The notes under the pieces were generated by a model. The model had not been told where the DNA came from. It saw nothing but the letters and a program-made list of their open reading frames with translations, and did not search any database. DNA of 64,000 nt from Kineococcus mangrovi (GTDB lineage: Bacteria > Actinomycetota > Actinomycetes > Actinomycetales > Kineococcaceae): positions 310,001-374,000 of the forward strand of contig NZ_JBGGTQ010000002.1 in assembly GCF_041320705.1 (NCBI RefSeq). Reading direction: 5' to 3'. The translations under genes and the position numbers were made by a program. Each line of letters starts with the position of its first letter. Position 1 is the first letter of the stretch. Shown here one piece after another: positions 34,258 to 43,738 of this stretch.

Positions 34258-35580
34258 ATGAGAGGCACCAAGCGCGGACCCCTGCGGGGGACGCTCGCCG
34301 CCGTGGCCGCGGCCACCCTGGTCGTGGGGCTCGCCGCCTGCGGCAGCGGGAGCGGCGGCGCAGGTGGCGGCGACCAGACCGCGTCCATCAGCGGCCCCTC
34401 CGGCAGCGACGACGGTGCGGACCTGACCCTGTGGACCCGCGCCCCGCTGGAGCTGCAGGCCAAAGCCCTGGTCGAGGCCTACAACGCCTCCCACGAGAAC
34501 CACGTCGAACTGACGGTCGTCCCCAACGACGACTACGTCACGAAGGTGGGGGCGGCGGCCGGCAGCGGGGGCCTGCCGGACCTGTTCGCCGCCGACATCG
34601 TGTACACGCCGAACTGGACCTCCCAGGGCCTGTTCAAGGACATCACCTCGAACATCGACCAGCTCCCGTCGGCGGGCAGCATCAACGAGGGTCACCTCAA
34701 GGCGGGCACCTACGAGGGCAAGGAGTACGTCCTGCCCTTCGTCGAGGACCTCTCGGTCATGATGTGGAACAAGGAGCTCTACCGCGAAGCGGGTCTGGAC
34801 CCGGACAAGGGGCCCACCACGCTGGCGGAGTTCAAGGAGCAGGCCGAAGCCGTCCAGAAGCTGGGCAAACCCGACACCTACGGCACCTACTTCGGCGGGA
34901 ACTGCGGTGGCTGCACCGTGTTCACCTGGTTCCCGATGATCTGGGCCAGCGGTCAGGACGTCCTGAACGACGACGGCACCCAGTCGCTGCTGAACAGCGA
35001 CACCGCCAAGCAGGTCTACTCGACCTGGCACGACCTGCAGGCCGCGGGCGCCATCGCCCCCGGATCGCGCGACGAGACCGGGGCGACGTGGACGGGCGCC
35101 TTCCAGAAGGGCCAGATCGGGGTCATGCCCTACCCCGCCACCCTGCTGTCGACCGTCAGCAAGACCGTCGACGTCGGCGTCGCGCCCATCCCCGGGGTCG
35201 AGGGCGGCGGCTCCACCTTCGTCGGGGGTGACGGGATCGGGATCTCCAAGGACTCCGAGAAGGCCGACCAGGCCTGGAACTTCCTGTCCTGGCTGATGTC
35301 GGACGATGCCCAGGTCGGCGTCCTGGCAGCCAACGGCACCACCCCCTCGCGCACCGACCTGGCCCAGAACAAGTACACCGCCGACGACCCCCGACAGGCC
35401 ACCATCAACGAGATCGCCGGTGCGGCCGACAGCAAGACCCCGTTCGCGCCGAACTTCCAGACGGCCTTCAACGCCACCGGCAGCCCGTGGATCACCCTGG
35501 TGCGCGACCAGGTCTACAGCGACGACCCCGGTGACCTCGACGCCCAGAACGAGGCGATCACGGCCGCCCTGGCCGACTGA
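34258..35580 (+). CDS. sugar ABC transporter substrate-binding lipoprotein
   Basis: A 440-residue lipoprotein with basic start, hydrophobic helix and lipobox Cys28 (GLAACGSGSGG). Family-1 solute-binding protein: LTLWTRAPLELQAKALVEAY, then NKELYREAGLDPDKGPTTLA and GIGISKDSEKADQAWNFLSW. It captures an oligosaccharide outside the cell for the two permeases downstream. ATG 34258 follows GAGGAGGAG. No ATPase is encoded nearby, so a shared MsiK-like ATPase elsewhere is expected (established for actinobacterial sugar importers). Confidence 0.93.
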   Translation: MRGTKRGPLRGTLAAVAAATLVVGLAACGSGSGGAGGGDQTASISGPSGSDDGADLTLWTRAPLELQAKALVEAYNASHENHVELTVVPNDDYVTKVGAAAGSGGLPDLFAADIVYTPNWTSQGLFKDITSNIDQLPSAGSINEGHLKAGTYEGKEYVLPFVEDLSVMMWNKELYREAGLDPDKGPTTLAEFKEQAEAVQKLGKPDTYGTYFGGNCGGCTVFTWFPMIWASGQDVLNDDGTQSLLNSDTAKQVYSTWHDLQAAGAIAPGSRDETGATWTGAFQKGQIGVMPYPATLLSTVSKTVDVGVAPIPGVEGGGSTFVGGDGIGISKDSEKADQAWNFLSWLMSDDAQVGVLAANGTTPSRTDLAQNKYTADDPRQATINEIAGAADSKTPFAPNFQTAFNATGSPWITLVRDQVYSDDPGDLDAQNEAITAALAD

Positions 35581-35602
35581 CCGACCGGACGCCACCTCCG
35601 TC

Positions 35603-35631
35603 GGCGGTCCCGCGAGCACCGCGGGACCGCC
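35603..35631 (+). terminator. intercistronic hairpin after the binding-protein gene
   Basis: Perfect 12-bp stem GGCGGTCCCGCG / CGCGGGACCGCC with loop AGCAC, 22 bp after the stop and before the permease genes. Such hairpins usually stabilise or attenuate so that the binding protein exceeds the permeases. Confidence 0.7.
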
Positions 35632-35706
35632 CGCGGGGGCACGGTCCGGCCCCGGGGAGCCCCCGAACTCCCACCACGACCACGAACCAGACGAGAGAGC
35701 CGCACC

Positions 35707-36639
35707 GTGGCAGTCAGCAGCCCGTCCTCCACCACCGTCCCCGCAGCCCGCACCTCCCGTCCGCAGCGCAAGGGGAAGTCCCTGACGGGTTGGGCCTACG
35801 CCGCACCCACCGCGTTGTTCGTCGGGCTGTTCTTCCTCGTCCCCACCCTGCTGGTCCTGCAGATGTCCGTCTCGGACTGGGGTCTGTTCACGGGCAACCG
35901 GGGTCTGAACGCACCGGAGAACTTCACCGCGGCGGTGCAGGCCCCGCTGTTCTGGCCGGCGGTCCGGTTCACGCTGCTCTACACGGTGATCACCACCGTC
36001 ATCCTGCTGGCACTGGCCCTGGGGCTGGCGATGCTGGTGCAGGAGTCCACCCGGTGGAGCGCGGTGCTGCGCACGTCCTTCCTGCTCCCGAGCGCACTGG
36101 GGCTGGCGTCGGCGTCGCTGCTCTTCTACGCGCTGTACTCCCCGCAGGCCTCCCCCCTGCCGGGCCTGCTGTCGCTCGTGGGCATCGACATCGGGCGGAT
36201 CTCCTTCCTGGGGACCCCGGGAGCAGCTCTCACCTCGACCGTGGTGCTCATCGTCTGGCGGTTCGCCGGCTTCTACATGCTGCTGCTGCTGGTCGGCCTG
36301 CAGGGGATCCCGGGCGAGGTCTACGAGGCCGCCCGCATGGACGGTGCGAAACCGCTGCAGATCTTCCGGCTCATCACCGTCCCGCTGCTGAGGTCATCCC
36401 TCGCGCTGTGCACCATCCTGTGCGTCACCGGCTCGCTGCTGGCCTTCGACCAGTTCTACATCCTGACCAAGGGGGGCCCGGACAACAGCACGGTGACCAT
36501 CGTCCAGCTCGTCTACAACGCGGCCTTCCAGGGGCAGAACGACCTCGGACGCGCCGCCGCCCTGTCCATCATCGTCCTGGCCGCACTCGTCGTCCTGAAC
36601 GTCCTGCAGTTCCGCGGTCTGCGCGGCAAGGAGAACTGA
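35707..36639 (+). CDS. sugar ABC transporter permease (MalF/UgpA type)
   Basis: A 310-residue permease: WAYAAPTALFVGLFFLVPTL as first helix, about six helices, EAA loop EVYEAARMDGAKPLQIFRLI and DQFYILTKGGPDNSTVTIVQ, characteristic of the MalF/UgpA group. It pairs with the next gene. GTG 35707 follows GAGAGAGCC. The first 28 residues are Ser/Pro-rich and cytosolic. Confidence 0.93.
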   Translation: MAVSSPSSTTVPAARTSRPQRKGKSLTGWAYAAPTALFVGLFFLVPTLLVLQMSVSDWGLFTGNRGLNAPENFTAAVQAPLFWPAVRFTLLYTVITTVILLALALGLAMLVQESTRWSAVLRTSFLLPSALGLASASLLFYALYSPQASPLPGLLSLVGIDIGRISFLGTPGAALTSTVVLIVWRFAGFYMLLLLVGLQGIPGEVYEAARMDGAKPLQIFRLITVPLLRSSLALCTILCVTGSLLAFDQFYILTKGGPDNSTVTIVQLVYNAAFQGQNDLGRAAALSIIVLAALVVLNVLQFRGLRGKEN

Positions 36640-36641
36640 CC

Positions 36642-37535
36642 ATGCCTCAGAACAGCGCTCCCGCCACACCGATCGCCGAACTCGGCGTGCCGGCCCGGAC
36701 GGACCTGCGTCCCTCGGGCCGCCGCACCGCCGCGGTGATGCCGCGGTACGTCCTCACCGGCGGGCTCGCCCTCGTGTTCCTCGCGCCCCTGCTGTGGGCG
36801 GCGGTCGCCTCGGTCAGCCCGCAGGGCGGGACGGCCCAGGCCGTCGGGTGGGGCTTCGGCAACTACGAGACGCTGGCGAACTACCAGGCGGGTCTGCTCC
36901 GGTACCTGTGGAACTCCTCGTACCTGTCGGTCCTCACCGTGGTCCTCACCCTCGTCGTCTCCACCCTGGGCGGTTACGCCTTCGCCGTCTACCAGTTCCC
37001 CGGCAAGAACGTCCTGTTCCTGGCCGTGCTGGCCATCCTCATGGTCCCGTACGCCACCCTGCTCATCCCCCTGTACGTCCTGCTGAACCAGATCGGCCTG
37101 CAGAACAGCCTGGTCGGCACCTCCCTGGTCATGACCATGTTCCAGCTCCCGTTCGCCACGTTCATGATGCGCATCGCCTTCGAGGCGGTGCCCCGCGAAC
37201 TCCTCGAATCCGCTCTCGTGGACGGGTGCAACTCCTTCACGGCGCTGGTGCGGGTGCTGCTGCCGGCGGTCAAACCGGGGTTGATCACGGTGGGGCTGTT
37301 CGCCTTCCTCGCCGCCTGGAACGACTTCATCACCCCCCTCGTCCTCATCAGCGACTCCGACAAGCTCACGTTGCCCCTGGCCGTGGCGAACCTGCGCAGC
37401 CAGGTGATGGGCGTCGTCGACTACGGCGCCACCGAGGCCGGTGTCGTCGTCCTGGCCCTGCCCTGCGTCCTGCTCTTCCTGCTGCTCCAGCGCCACTACG
37501 TCGCCGGCTTCATGTCCGGAGCCCTCAAGGGGTGA
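36642..37535 (+). CDS. sugar ABC transporter permease (MalG/UgpE type)
   Basis: A 297-residue permease: YVLTGGLALVFLAPLLWAAV as first helix, MVPYATLLIPLYVLLNQIGL, and EAA loop ELLESALVDGCNSFTALVRV. The MalG-type partner of the preceding permease. ATG 36642 is two bases after the previous stop, so the two are coupled. The frame is open far upstream, but that part is shadow of the first permease. Confidence 0.93.
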   Translation: MPQNSAPATPIAELGVPARTDLRPSGRRTAAVMPRYVLTGGLALVFLAPLLWAAVASVSPQGGTAQAVGWGFGNYETLANYQAGLLRYLWNSSYLSVLTVVLTLVVSTLGGYAFAVYQFPGKNVLFLAVLAILMVPYATLLIPLYVLLNQIGLQNSLVGTSLVMTMFQLPFATFMMRIAFEAVPRELLESALVDGCNSFTALVRVLLPAVKPGLITVGLFAFLAAWNDFITPLVLISDSDKLTLPLAVANLRSQVMGVVDYGATEAGVVVLALPCVLLFLLLQRHYVAGFMSGALKG

Positions 37536-37599
37536 GCAACCCCCCGGGACGGCCCCGGGTTCACGGACACCGAACGCACGAACGACCACGAGGACCACC

Positions 37600-39555
37600 A
37601 TGACCACCACCTCCCCCGTCCCGGCCGCCGCCGACGCACCCGCGCAGCCCGCGGTGACCGTGACGTCCCGCCCCCTGCCCGTGACGGCCGTCCGCCTCGA
37701 CGACCCGTTCTGGTCCCCCCGCGTCGAGGTGGTGCGCCGACGGACGATCCCGTTCCAGCGCCGGCAGATCGACCGCGTGGGCCACCTGCGGGCCCTCGCC
37801 GGGGCACCCGACCCCGGGGACGCGCCCCCGCACGTGTTCTGGGACAGCGACGTCGCGAAGTGGATCGAGGCCGCCAGCAACAGCCTCGCCGTCACGCCCG
37901 ACGCCCGGCTCGAACGCGACGTCGACGAGGCCGTCGAGGTGCTGGCACGGGCCCAGCACCCCGACGGGTACCTCAACACGTACTTCACCGCCGCGGCGCC
38001 GGGCGAGCGGTTCACCGACCTGCGCGACGCCCACGAGCTGTACTGCGCCGGACACCTCATCGAGGCGGGGGTGGCTCACCACGCCGCGACGGGGAAGACG
38101 AGCCTGCTGGACGTCGTCCGCCGCTACGCCGACCTCATCGGGGAGGTCTTCGGCCCGGGGCCGGGGCAGCTGCGGGGGTACGACGGGCACGAGGAGGTCG
38201 AACTCGCCCTCGTCAAGCTCGCACGGGCCACCGGAGAGGACCGCTACCTCCGGCTGGCGAGCTACTTCGTGGACGAACGCGGCCGCGAGCCGTACTTCTT
38301 CGACGCCGAGACCGCGCGCCGGGGGACGGACGGGTGGTTCGGCGAGCACTTCTCCGGTCTGGACCACCCCGGCCGCACCCGCGAGTACCTGCAGGCCCAC
38401 GCTCCCGTGCGCGAGCAGCACGAGGCGGTGGGGCACGCGGTCCGCGCCACGTACCTGTACAGCGCGATGGCCGACCTCGCGGCCGACACCGGGGACGGCA
38501 CGCTGCTGGCCGCCTGCCGCCGCCTCTGGGACCACCTGGCCGCGACCCGCACCTACGTGACGGGCGGCCTGGGCAGTTCCCGCGTGAACGAGGGCTTCAC
38601 CCGCGACTTCGACCTGCCGGCCGAGGACGCCTACGCCGAGACGTGCGCGGCGATCGGGCTGGTCATGTGGAGCCAGCGGATGCTCACCGTGGACCGCGAC
38701 CGGCGCTACGCGGACACGATGGAGCGCGCGCTCTACAACGCCGTCCTGGCCGGGTTGTCCGCCGACGGGGAGCACTTCTTCTACGACAACCCGCTCGCCA
38801 GCCGGGGTGGGGTGCAGCGGCACGAGTGGTTCGAGGTGGCGTGCTGCCCCCCGAACATCGCCCGGCTCCTGACGTCCCTGGGCGGCTACGCCTTCGCCCA
38901 GGGCCGCGACGAGCTCGTCGTCCACCTGGCGCTGGGAGCCGCGGTCCGCTTCGAGACCAGCGCTGGTCCGGCGACCGTCGACGTGAGCACCGACGCCCCC
39001 TGGGGTGGGCGCACCCAGCTGCGGGTGACCGACTCGCCCGGCGGTGAGTTCACGCTCTCGCTGCGGGTCCCCGGCTGGGCCGAGGGCGGGCAGCTCACGG
39101 TCGACGGGCAGCGGTTCGACGTCGCGGACCTCCTCGGCCCGGACGGCTACGTGTCCCTCACCCGCGCCTGGCAGGTCGGCGCGGAGGTCGTCCTCGACCT
39201 GGACGTCGCGGTGCGCCGGTGGTGGGCCGACCCGAGGGTGACCGGGGAGGCCCAGCACGTGGCGGTGACCCGCGGCCCGTTGGTCTACGCGGCCGAGGAG
39301 GTCGACAACGGCCCCTCGCTCGTCGACCTGCGGCTCGACCGGTCGGCGCCGGCGCGCGTGGTCCAGGTCCCCGGGCTCCCCGACGTCCTCGGGGTGCGGT
39401 TGTCCGGTGGACGCGTCGAGCACGCCGGCGCCGGCCTGTACCGCACCGAACCTCCCCGGCGCGTCCCCGCCGACCTGCTGCTCGTGCCCTACTACGCGTG
39501 GGCCAACCGCGGCGCGGGCGAGATGCGGGTCTGGCTGGGCGACTCCGAGGACTGA
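37600..39555 (+). CDS. GH127-family beta-L-arabinofuranosidase-like glycoside hydrolase
   Basis: A 651-residue cytosolic enzyme with the GH127 blocks. Zinc/cysteine nucleophile site VACCPPN has Cys415 and Cys416; YAETC gives Glu347 and Cys349. Glu331 in NEGFTRDFDLP is at the spacing (16 residues before Glu347) of the acid/base in characterised HypBA1-type enzymes. (Alpha/alpha)6 barrel first, beta-sandwiches at the C-terminus. It should cleave terminal beta-L-arabinofuranose from imported oligosaccharides. No signal peptide fits an intracellular role after ABC uptake. GAGG precedes ATG 37600. Confidence 0.92.
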   Translation: MTTTSPVPAAADAPAQPAVTVTSRPLPVTAVRLDDPFWSPRVEVVRRRTIPFQRRQIDRVGHLRALAGAPDPGDAPPHVFWDSDVAKWIEAASNSLAVTPDARLERDVDEAVEVLARAQHPDGYLNTYFTAAAPGERFTDLRDAHELYCAGHLIEAGVAHHAATGKTSLLDVVRRYADLIGEVFGPGPGQLRGYDGHEEVELALVKLARATGEDRYLRLASYFVDERGREPYFFDAETARRGTDGWFGEHFSGLDHPGRTREYLQAHAPVREQHEAVGHAVRATYLYSAMADLAADTGDGTLLAACRRLWDHLAATRTYVTGGLGSSRVNEGFTRDFDLPAEDAYAETCAAIGLVMWSQRMLTVDRDRRYADTMERALYNAVLAGLSADGEHFFYDNPLASRGGVQRHEWFEVACCPPNIARLLTSLGGYAFAQGRDELVVHLALGAAVRFETSAGPATVDVSTDAPWGGRTQLRVTDSPGGEFTLSLRVPGWAEGGQLTVDGQRFDVADLLGPDGYVSLTRAWQVGAEVVLDLDVAVRRWWADPRVTGEAQHVAVTRGPLVYAAEEVDNGPSLVDLRLDRSAPARVVQVPGLPDVLGVRLSGGRVEHAGAGLYRTEPPRRVPADLLLVPYYAWANRGAGEMRVWLGDSED

Positions 39556-39635
39556 GGCCGCCACCGACGACGGCCCGCAGGACCGGCCCGCCCGGGCGGT
39601 CCGACCCCGTTCGACCACGAGAGAGAAGACGTTCG

Positions 39636-42600
39636 ATGACGAACCCCGCAGAACCCCTGTCCCCGGCGACCGGCCGGGGCGGTGCGCCGCTCCCGTCGGA
39701 TCCGGGGGGATCCACCTCCCGCCGCTCGGTCCTGGCGACCATGCTGGCCGCCAGCGCAGCCGCGGCCCTGGGCCCGGGGGTGCTGGCCCCCTCGCGGGCG
39801 GCGGCGGCCACCCGCCCCCTGCAGTCCGCACGCTTCGACGTGGCCGTCGACGAGGCCACCGGCGGGGTGTTCCGGTTGGTGGACCCGCAGGACCCCTACC
39901 GGACCAACTACCTGCTGAACCCCGACAACCGCCCGAACTTCGTCGTCGACGACTCGCGCTGGCTCGGGGACATGGTCTTCAGCGTCAAGGGCGCCGGGGA
40001 CTCCGCACCGCGGCCGGCGGTCACCGGTCTGTCCGACGACGTGCGGACCGTCACCTCCGACGCGGACGGCGTGACGGTGCGGTACGCGGGGACGGCGGCG
40101 AACCGCTTCGGGATCAGGGGTTTCACCCTGACCCAGCAGTACGCGCTGACCGGACCCGACCGCAGCCGGCTGAGCTGGACCTTCACGGTGACGAACACGT
40201 CCGGCGCACCGCTGGAGTTCCTCGACGTCGGCCTGCCGCTGCCCATGGACTCCTGGTGGGCCAGCGACCAGACCGCGATCTACGAGCAGAACGTCAGCAG
40301 GCACTCGTTCGTGGCCGAGGACGGGTCCTACCTCTACTGGCAGCGCCCGAACGGCGAGGCCCCCTACCTGGTGATGGTCCCGCAGGAGGGAACCAGGCTG
40401 GAGTTCAAGAACAAGGCCCGCTTCAAGGAGGGGCCCTTCGCGGAGAAGGACCCGGCGTGGGAGGGTCTCGTCGAGTACTACGTCCACTCCAAGGACATCC
40501 AGGTGGCCCGCGCGGCCTCCACCGCGGCGTACCTGCCGGCGACCTCGCTCGTCCTGGCCCCCGGGGCCTCCAAGACCTACGGGTTCACGTTCCGGTGGGC
40601 CGGCAGCTACCACGACCTGCGTGACGTCCTGTTCGACGCCGGCGTCGTCGACGTGGTGTCCCTGCCCGGCATGGTCGTCCCCACCGACCTCACCGCGACG
40701 CTGGCCGTCCGGGCCGCCGGGGGCATCACCTCCGTCGTGGGCGAGGCCGGCAAGGGCATCGCCGTCCGGGCGCAGGGCACGCGCAACGGGTACTCCCTCT
40801 ACCAGCTCACGATGCCGACCCTGGGGGCGAACGACGTCACGGTCACCTACGCCGGGAACCGGACCTCCGTCCTGCAGTACTGGGCGATCGAACCGGTCGA
40901 GAAGGTGATCGCGGCGCGCACCGCGTTCCTGGCGGGCAAGCAGCAGGCCCGGACCGCCCGCGGGTACGACGGCGCCTACCTGCAGTGGGACATGTCGCGC
41001 CAGCGGCTCATCACCTGGGACGACTACCCCGGCGGTGGCTGGAAGCAGTGGATGGCCGGTGGGTCCGACGACCTCGGCCTGGGCCCGGCCGCGTTCCTCG
41101 CCCGCAAGAACGTCTCCGACCCGGTACCGTCGGAGATCGCCTCGGTGGACCGGTTCATCCAGCGGTTCCTGCACGGGTACCTGCAGGCCCGCACCGAGAA
41201 CGGCCAGCGCACCTACCAGGTCTACCGGTGGTTCGACGGCCGGGACGGCACCCCCCAGGACCAGGGCGTGTGGCGGGCGTACAACTACGCCCACATCGCC
41301 AACACGTACTTCCACATGTACGAGGTGGCGACCACCTGGCCCGACCTGAAGACCGCGTTCGGCGCGCTGGACTACCTCGACATGGCCTTCCGCACCTGGG
41401 AGGCGATGTACACGAAGATCCCGCTGCCCACCCCCATCGGGGACGCCGCCCACGACCTCGGCCTCATGGGCGAGGGGACCTACCCCGAGCTCCTCGCCGC
41501 TCTGCGGTTCGAGGGGCGCACGGCGCAGGCAGCGACCCTGCAGGGCTTCCTCGACGCGAAGGCGAAGCGGCTGTTCGCCCAGAAGTACCCCTTCGCCTCC
41601 GAGGCCAGCATCGACACCACCGGTTTCGAGGCGAACTACACCCTGGCCAAGGCGTACGGCAACACAGAACTGGCGCGCAAGGTGCAGCGCGCCTCCCTGG
41701 CGTGCCGGGGCCTGCAACCGCTGTGGTACTTCTACGGGTCCGACAACCGCCACATGGGCGAGTCGTGGTGGAACCTCGGGTACGAGACGCAGATCGGCGC
41801 CTGGCAGCAGCAGGACTACCTGAGGAACTACGCCGCACCGGACGACCCGGACTTCGACGACATGGTCCGGTCGACCTACGGCGCCTACCTGGCGGGGTGG
41901 GCCAACGTGAACTCCGGCCAGATCAGCCCCGCCGAGGCGAACCGCGGGGCGGCCTCGTGGCAGTTCCAGAGCGAGAAGGGGCGGGCGAACTACGACTGGA
42001 TCCCCATCCTGGACGGCTGGTGGGCCTGGTCCGGGGAGGCGGACCTCGGGTTCTGGGGTGGGGTCCGCACCGCGTCGACGACGGTCGTCGAGGACCGTGC
42101 GGTGGGGACGTACGCGTACGGCGGCGAGGTGAGGACGACGGGCGCGGGGGGCGAGTACGCGGTCGTGCCCCGCGACGGGGTCCGGCAGCGTCTCATCGTG
42201 CACCCCGCCCGGGGGCTGACCGTCGAGGTCAGCCGGGCCAAGTACTCCCGGGCGACGGTCTCGCGGGCCGCGGACCGGGTCGGCCTGACCGTGCAGGGCG
42301 TGGGCGGGGCGGCGAGCGCGCCGCGCATCGGCCTGGCCAACCTCGCCGCTGGGACCTACGACGTCTCCGTGGGCGGGTCCGCGGTGTCGGCGCAGCTCAC
42401 CAGCGACGGCCGGGGCGCGGCGGTGGCGCTGGGCTCCACCGCGTCCGACGCCGCGGTGCTCGTCTCCCGGACCGGGAACGCTCCGGGCGAGCGGGAGGTC
42501 GGGCGTGACGGTGTCGTCTCGGCCACGTACACGGCGTCGTGGAACCGGGTGGGGGCGCTCAACGACGGGCTCGTGGCCGCGGGCGGTGCGACCGACCAGA

Positions 42601-43364
42601 CGGCGCTGTGGGGCACGTACCGGCGCACCGGCCGGTCGGCGTCGGACACGTTGACCTGCACCTGGGGCGAGCCCGTCACGGTCGCCTCCTCCACCCTGGT
42701 CTTCTGGGCCGACGCGGCGCGGGGTTCCGGTGACGGGGTGGCACTGCCCGACTCCTGGCGGCTGGAGTTCCGCGACGCCTCGGGCTCCTGGCAGCCCGTC
42801 CAGCCGACCGGGGCGGCCGCCTACCCCGTCAACCCCGCCGGGGCCCGGAGCACGGTGACGTTCTCCCCGGTCTCGACCACGGCGCTGCGGGCGGTGCTCA
42901 CGGCCAGTGCCGCCGCCGGCGGTTCCCGTTCGGCCGTGGCCGTCTCGGAGTGGTCGGTGTTCACGCCGGCGCCGGCGCAGCCCGTGCCCCCGACGCAGAC
43001 CCGGCTCTACCAGCAGGTGAACTCCGGGAACCCCGTCCGCGCCAACGTCGGTCAGCCCGTGCAGGTGGTCGTGCAGTTCGGCAACCGCGGAGCGGGCGTG
43101 GTGGACGGGAACACCCTGGTGGAGACCTGCCGGCAGACGAACGCCGGCGCCGCAGGTGCCACGACGTTCTCCCTGGCTCCCGCGGAGGGGACGCAGCAGC
43201 AGATCGCCCGGCCCTACCCCGCCGGGCAGAACGCGAACCTGACGCTGGTCGGGACCCCGACCTCGCCGGGGCGCGCGGTCTTCGAGTGCACCTTGAGCGG
43301 CCAGGACCAGGCGGGCGCACCGGTCAGCGCCACGACCACGGTCACGGTCGACGTGGTGCGCTGA
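39636..43364 (+). CDS. large Tat-exported glycan-active-like protein (DUF5695-like), activity unknown
   Basis: A 1242-residue protein with a twin-arginine signal (STSRRSVLATML, residues 28-39, then Ala-rich helix). About 60-340 is beta-sandwich-like (RFGIRGFTLTQQYALTGPDR). About 430-790 looks like an alpha/alpha barrel, rich in Trp, Tyr and acidic motifs (VWRAYNYAHIANTYFHMYEV; HMGESWWNLGYETQIGAW). About 960-1110 is discoidin/F5-8C-like (CTWGEPVTVASSTLVFWADA). The last 110 residues are Ig/CARDB-like. This plan resembles secreted glycoside hydrolases or lyases, and I recall the DUF5695 family as the nearest match. It is in the GH127/importer operon, so it may release the oligosaccharide that is imported. 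Active-site residues cannot be assigned. Confidence 0.75.
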   Translation: MTNPAEPLSPATGRGGAPLPSDPGGSTSRRSVLATMLAASAAAALGPGVLAPSRAAAATRPLQSARFDVAVDEATGGVFRLVDPQDPYRTNYLLNPDNRPNFVVDDSRWLGDMVFSVKGAGDSAPRPAVTGLSDDVRTVTSDADGVTVRYAGTAANRFGIRGFTLTQQYALTGPDRSRLSWTFTVTNTSGAPLEFLDVGLPLPMDSWWASDQTAIYEQNVSRHSFVAEDGSYLYWQRPNGEAPYLVMVPQEGTRLEFKNKARFKEGPFAEKDPAWEGLVEYYVHSKDIQVARAASTAAYLPATSLVLAPGASKTYGFTFRWAGSYHDLRDVLFDAGVVDVVSLPGMVVPTDLTATLAVRAAGGITSVVGEAGKGIAVRAQGTRNGYSLYQLTMPTLGANDVTVTYAGNRTSVLQYWAIEPVEKVIAARTAFLAGKQQARTARGYDGAYLQWDMSRQRLITWDDYPGGGWKQWMAGGSDDLGLGPAAFLARKNVSDPVPSEIASVDRFIQRFLHGYLQARTENGQRTYQVYRWFDGRDGTPQDQGVWRAYNYAHIANTYFHMYEVATTWPDLKTAFGALDYLDMAFRTWEAMYTKIPLPTPIGDAAHDLGLMGEGTYPELLAALRFEGRTAQAATLQGFLDAKAKRLFAQKYPFASEASIDTTGFEANYTLAKAYGNTELARKVQRASLACRGLQPLWYFYGSDNRHMGESWWNLGYETQIGAWQQQDYLRNYAAPDDPDFDDMVRSTYGAYLAGWANVNSGQISPAEANRGAASWQFQSEKGRANYDWIPILDGWWAWSGEADLGFWGGVRTASTTVVEDRAVGTYAYGGEVRTTGAGGEYAVVPRDGVRQRLIVHPARGLTVEVSRAKYSRATVSRAADRVGLTVQGVGGAASAPRIGLANLAAGTYDVSVGGSAVSAQLTSDGRGAAVALGSTASDAAVLVSRTGNAPGEREVGRDGVVSATYTASWNRVGALNDGLVAAGGATDQTALWGTYRRTGRSASDTLTCTWGEPVTVASSTLVFWADAARGSGDGVALPDSWRLEFRDASGSWQPVQPTGAAAYPVNPAGARSTVTFSPVSTTALRAVLTASAAAGGSRSAVAVSEWSVFTPAPAQPVPPTQTRLYQQVNSGNPVRANVGQPVQVVVQFGNRGAGVVDGNTLVETCRQTNAGAAGATTFSLAPAEGTQQQIARPYPAGQNANLTLVGTPTSPGRAVFECTLSGQDQAGAPVSATTTVTVDVVR

Positions 43365-43365
43365 G

Positions 43366-43626
43366 GTGAGCGCCGGGGCGGCCCGCGACGGTGACGGGGC
43401 TCGGCCCCACCCCGGTGCGGGCCGTCCCGGCGCAGGCCTGGCCCCGGGCGCCGGTGCGCGGGTCCGGACGGCGCCCCCGGACGGTACCGGGACCGGCCGG
43501 AGCACCGGACCGGGGCGTGGCGGTCCACCGGGGACACGTCGTTCCCGGTGGGTGCTGGTGTGGGCGGCGACGCTGTTGCTGCAGGCGGCCACCCTCGCGC
43601 TGGCGCTGCGGCCCTGGTCGTGGTGA
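43366..43626 (+). CDS. small single-helix membrane protein
   Basis: 86 residues starting with GTG one base after the previous stop. The first 55 residues are Gly/Pro/Arg-rich and uninformative. The end is a clear helix, RSRWVLVWAATLLLQAATLA, with inside-positive arginines. No family recognised. The tight spacing suggests co-transcription with the large secreted protein, but coding status rests on the helix alone. Confidence 0.45.
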   Translation: MSAGAARDGDGARPHPGAGRPGAGLAPGAGARVRTAPPDGTGTGRSTGPGRGGPPGTRRSRWVLVWAATLLLQAATLALALRPWSW

Positions 43627-43738
43627 GGGGCGCCACCGCTCGCCACCCGGCCACCCGGCGCCCCTCGCCCGGGGAGGGGAGCCGGAACCGGCGGCCGCGC
43701 CTTGTGCGGCCGCCGCGACCCCGGGTTGACTGCGGGAC

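Noticed and set aside
39492-43646. A 1384-codon open frame on the minus strand opposite the large secreted protein
   Set aside because: Arg/Gly/Val-rich shadow with no domain logic; the plus-strand protein has a Tat signal and patterned domains. Long antisense frames are expected at this GC content.
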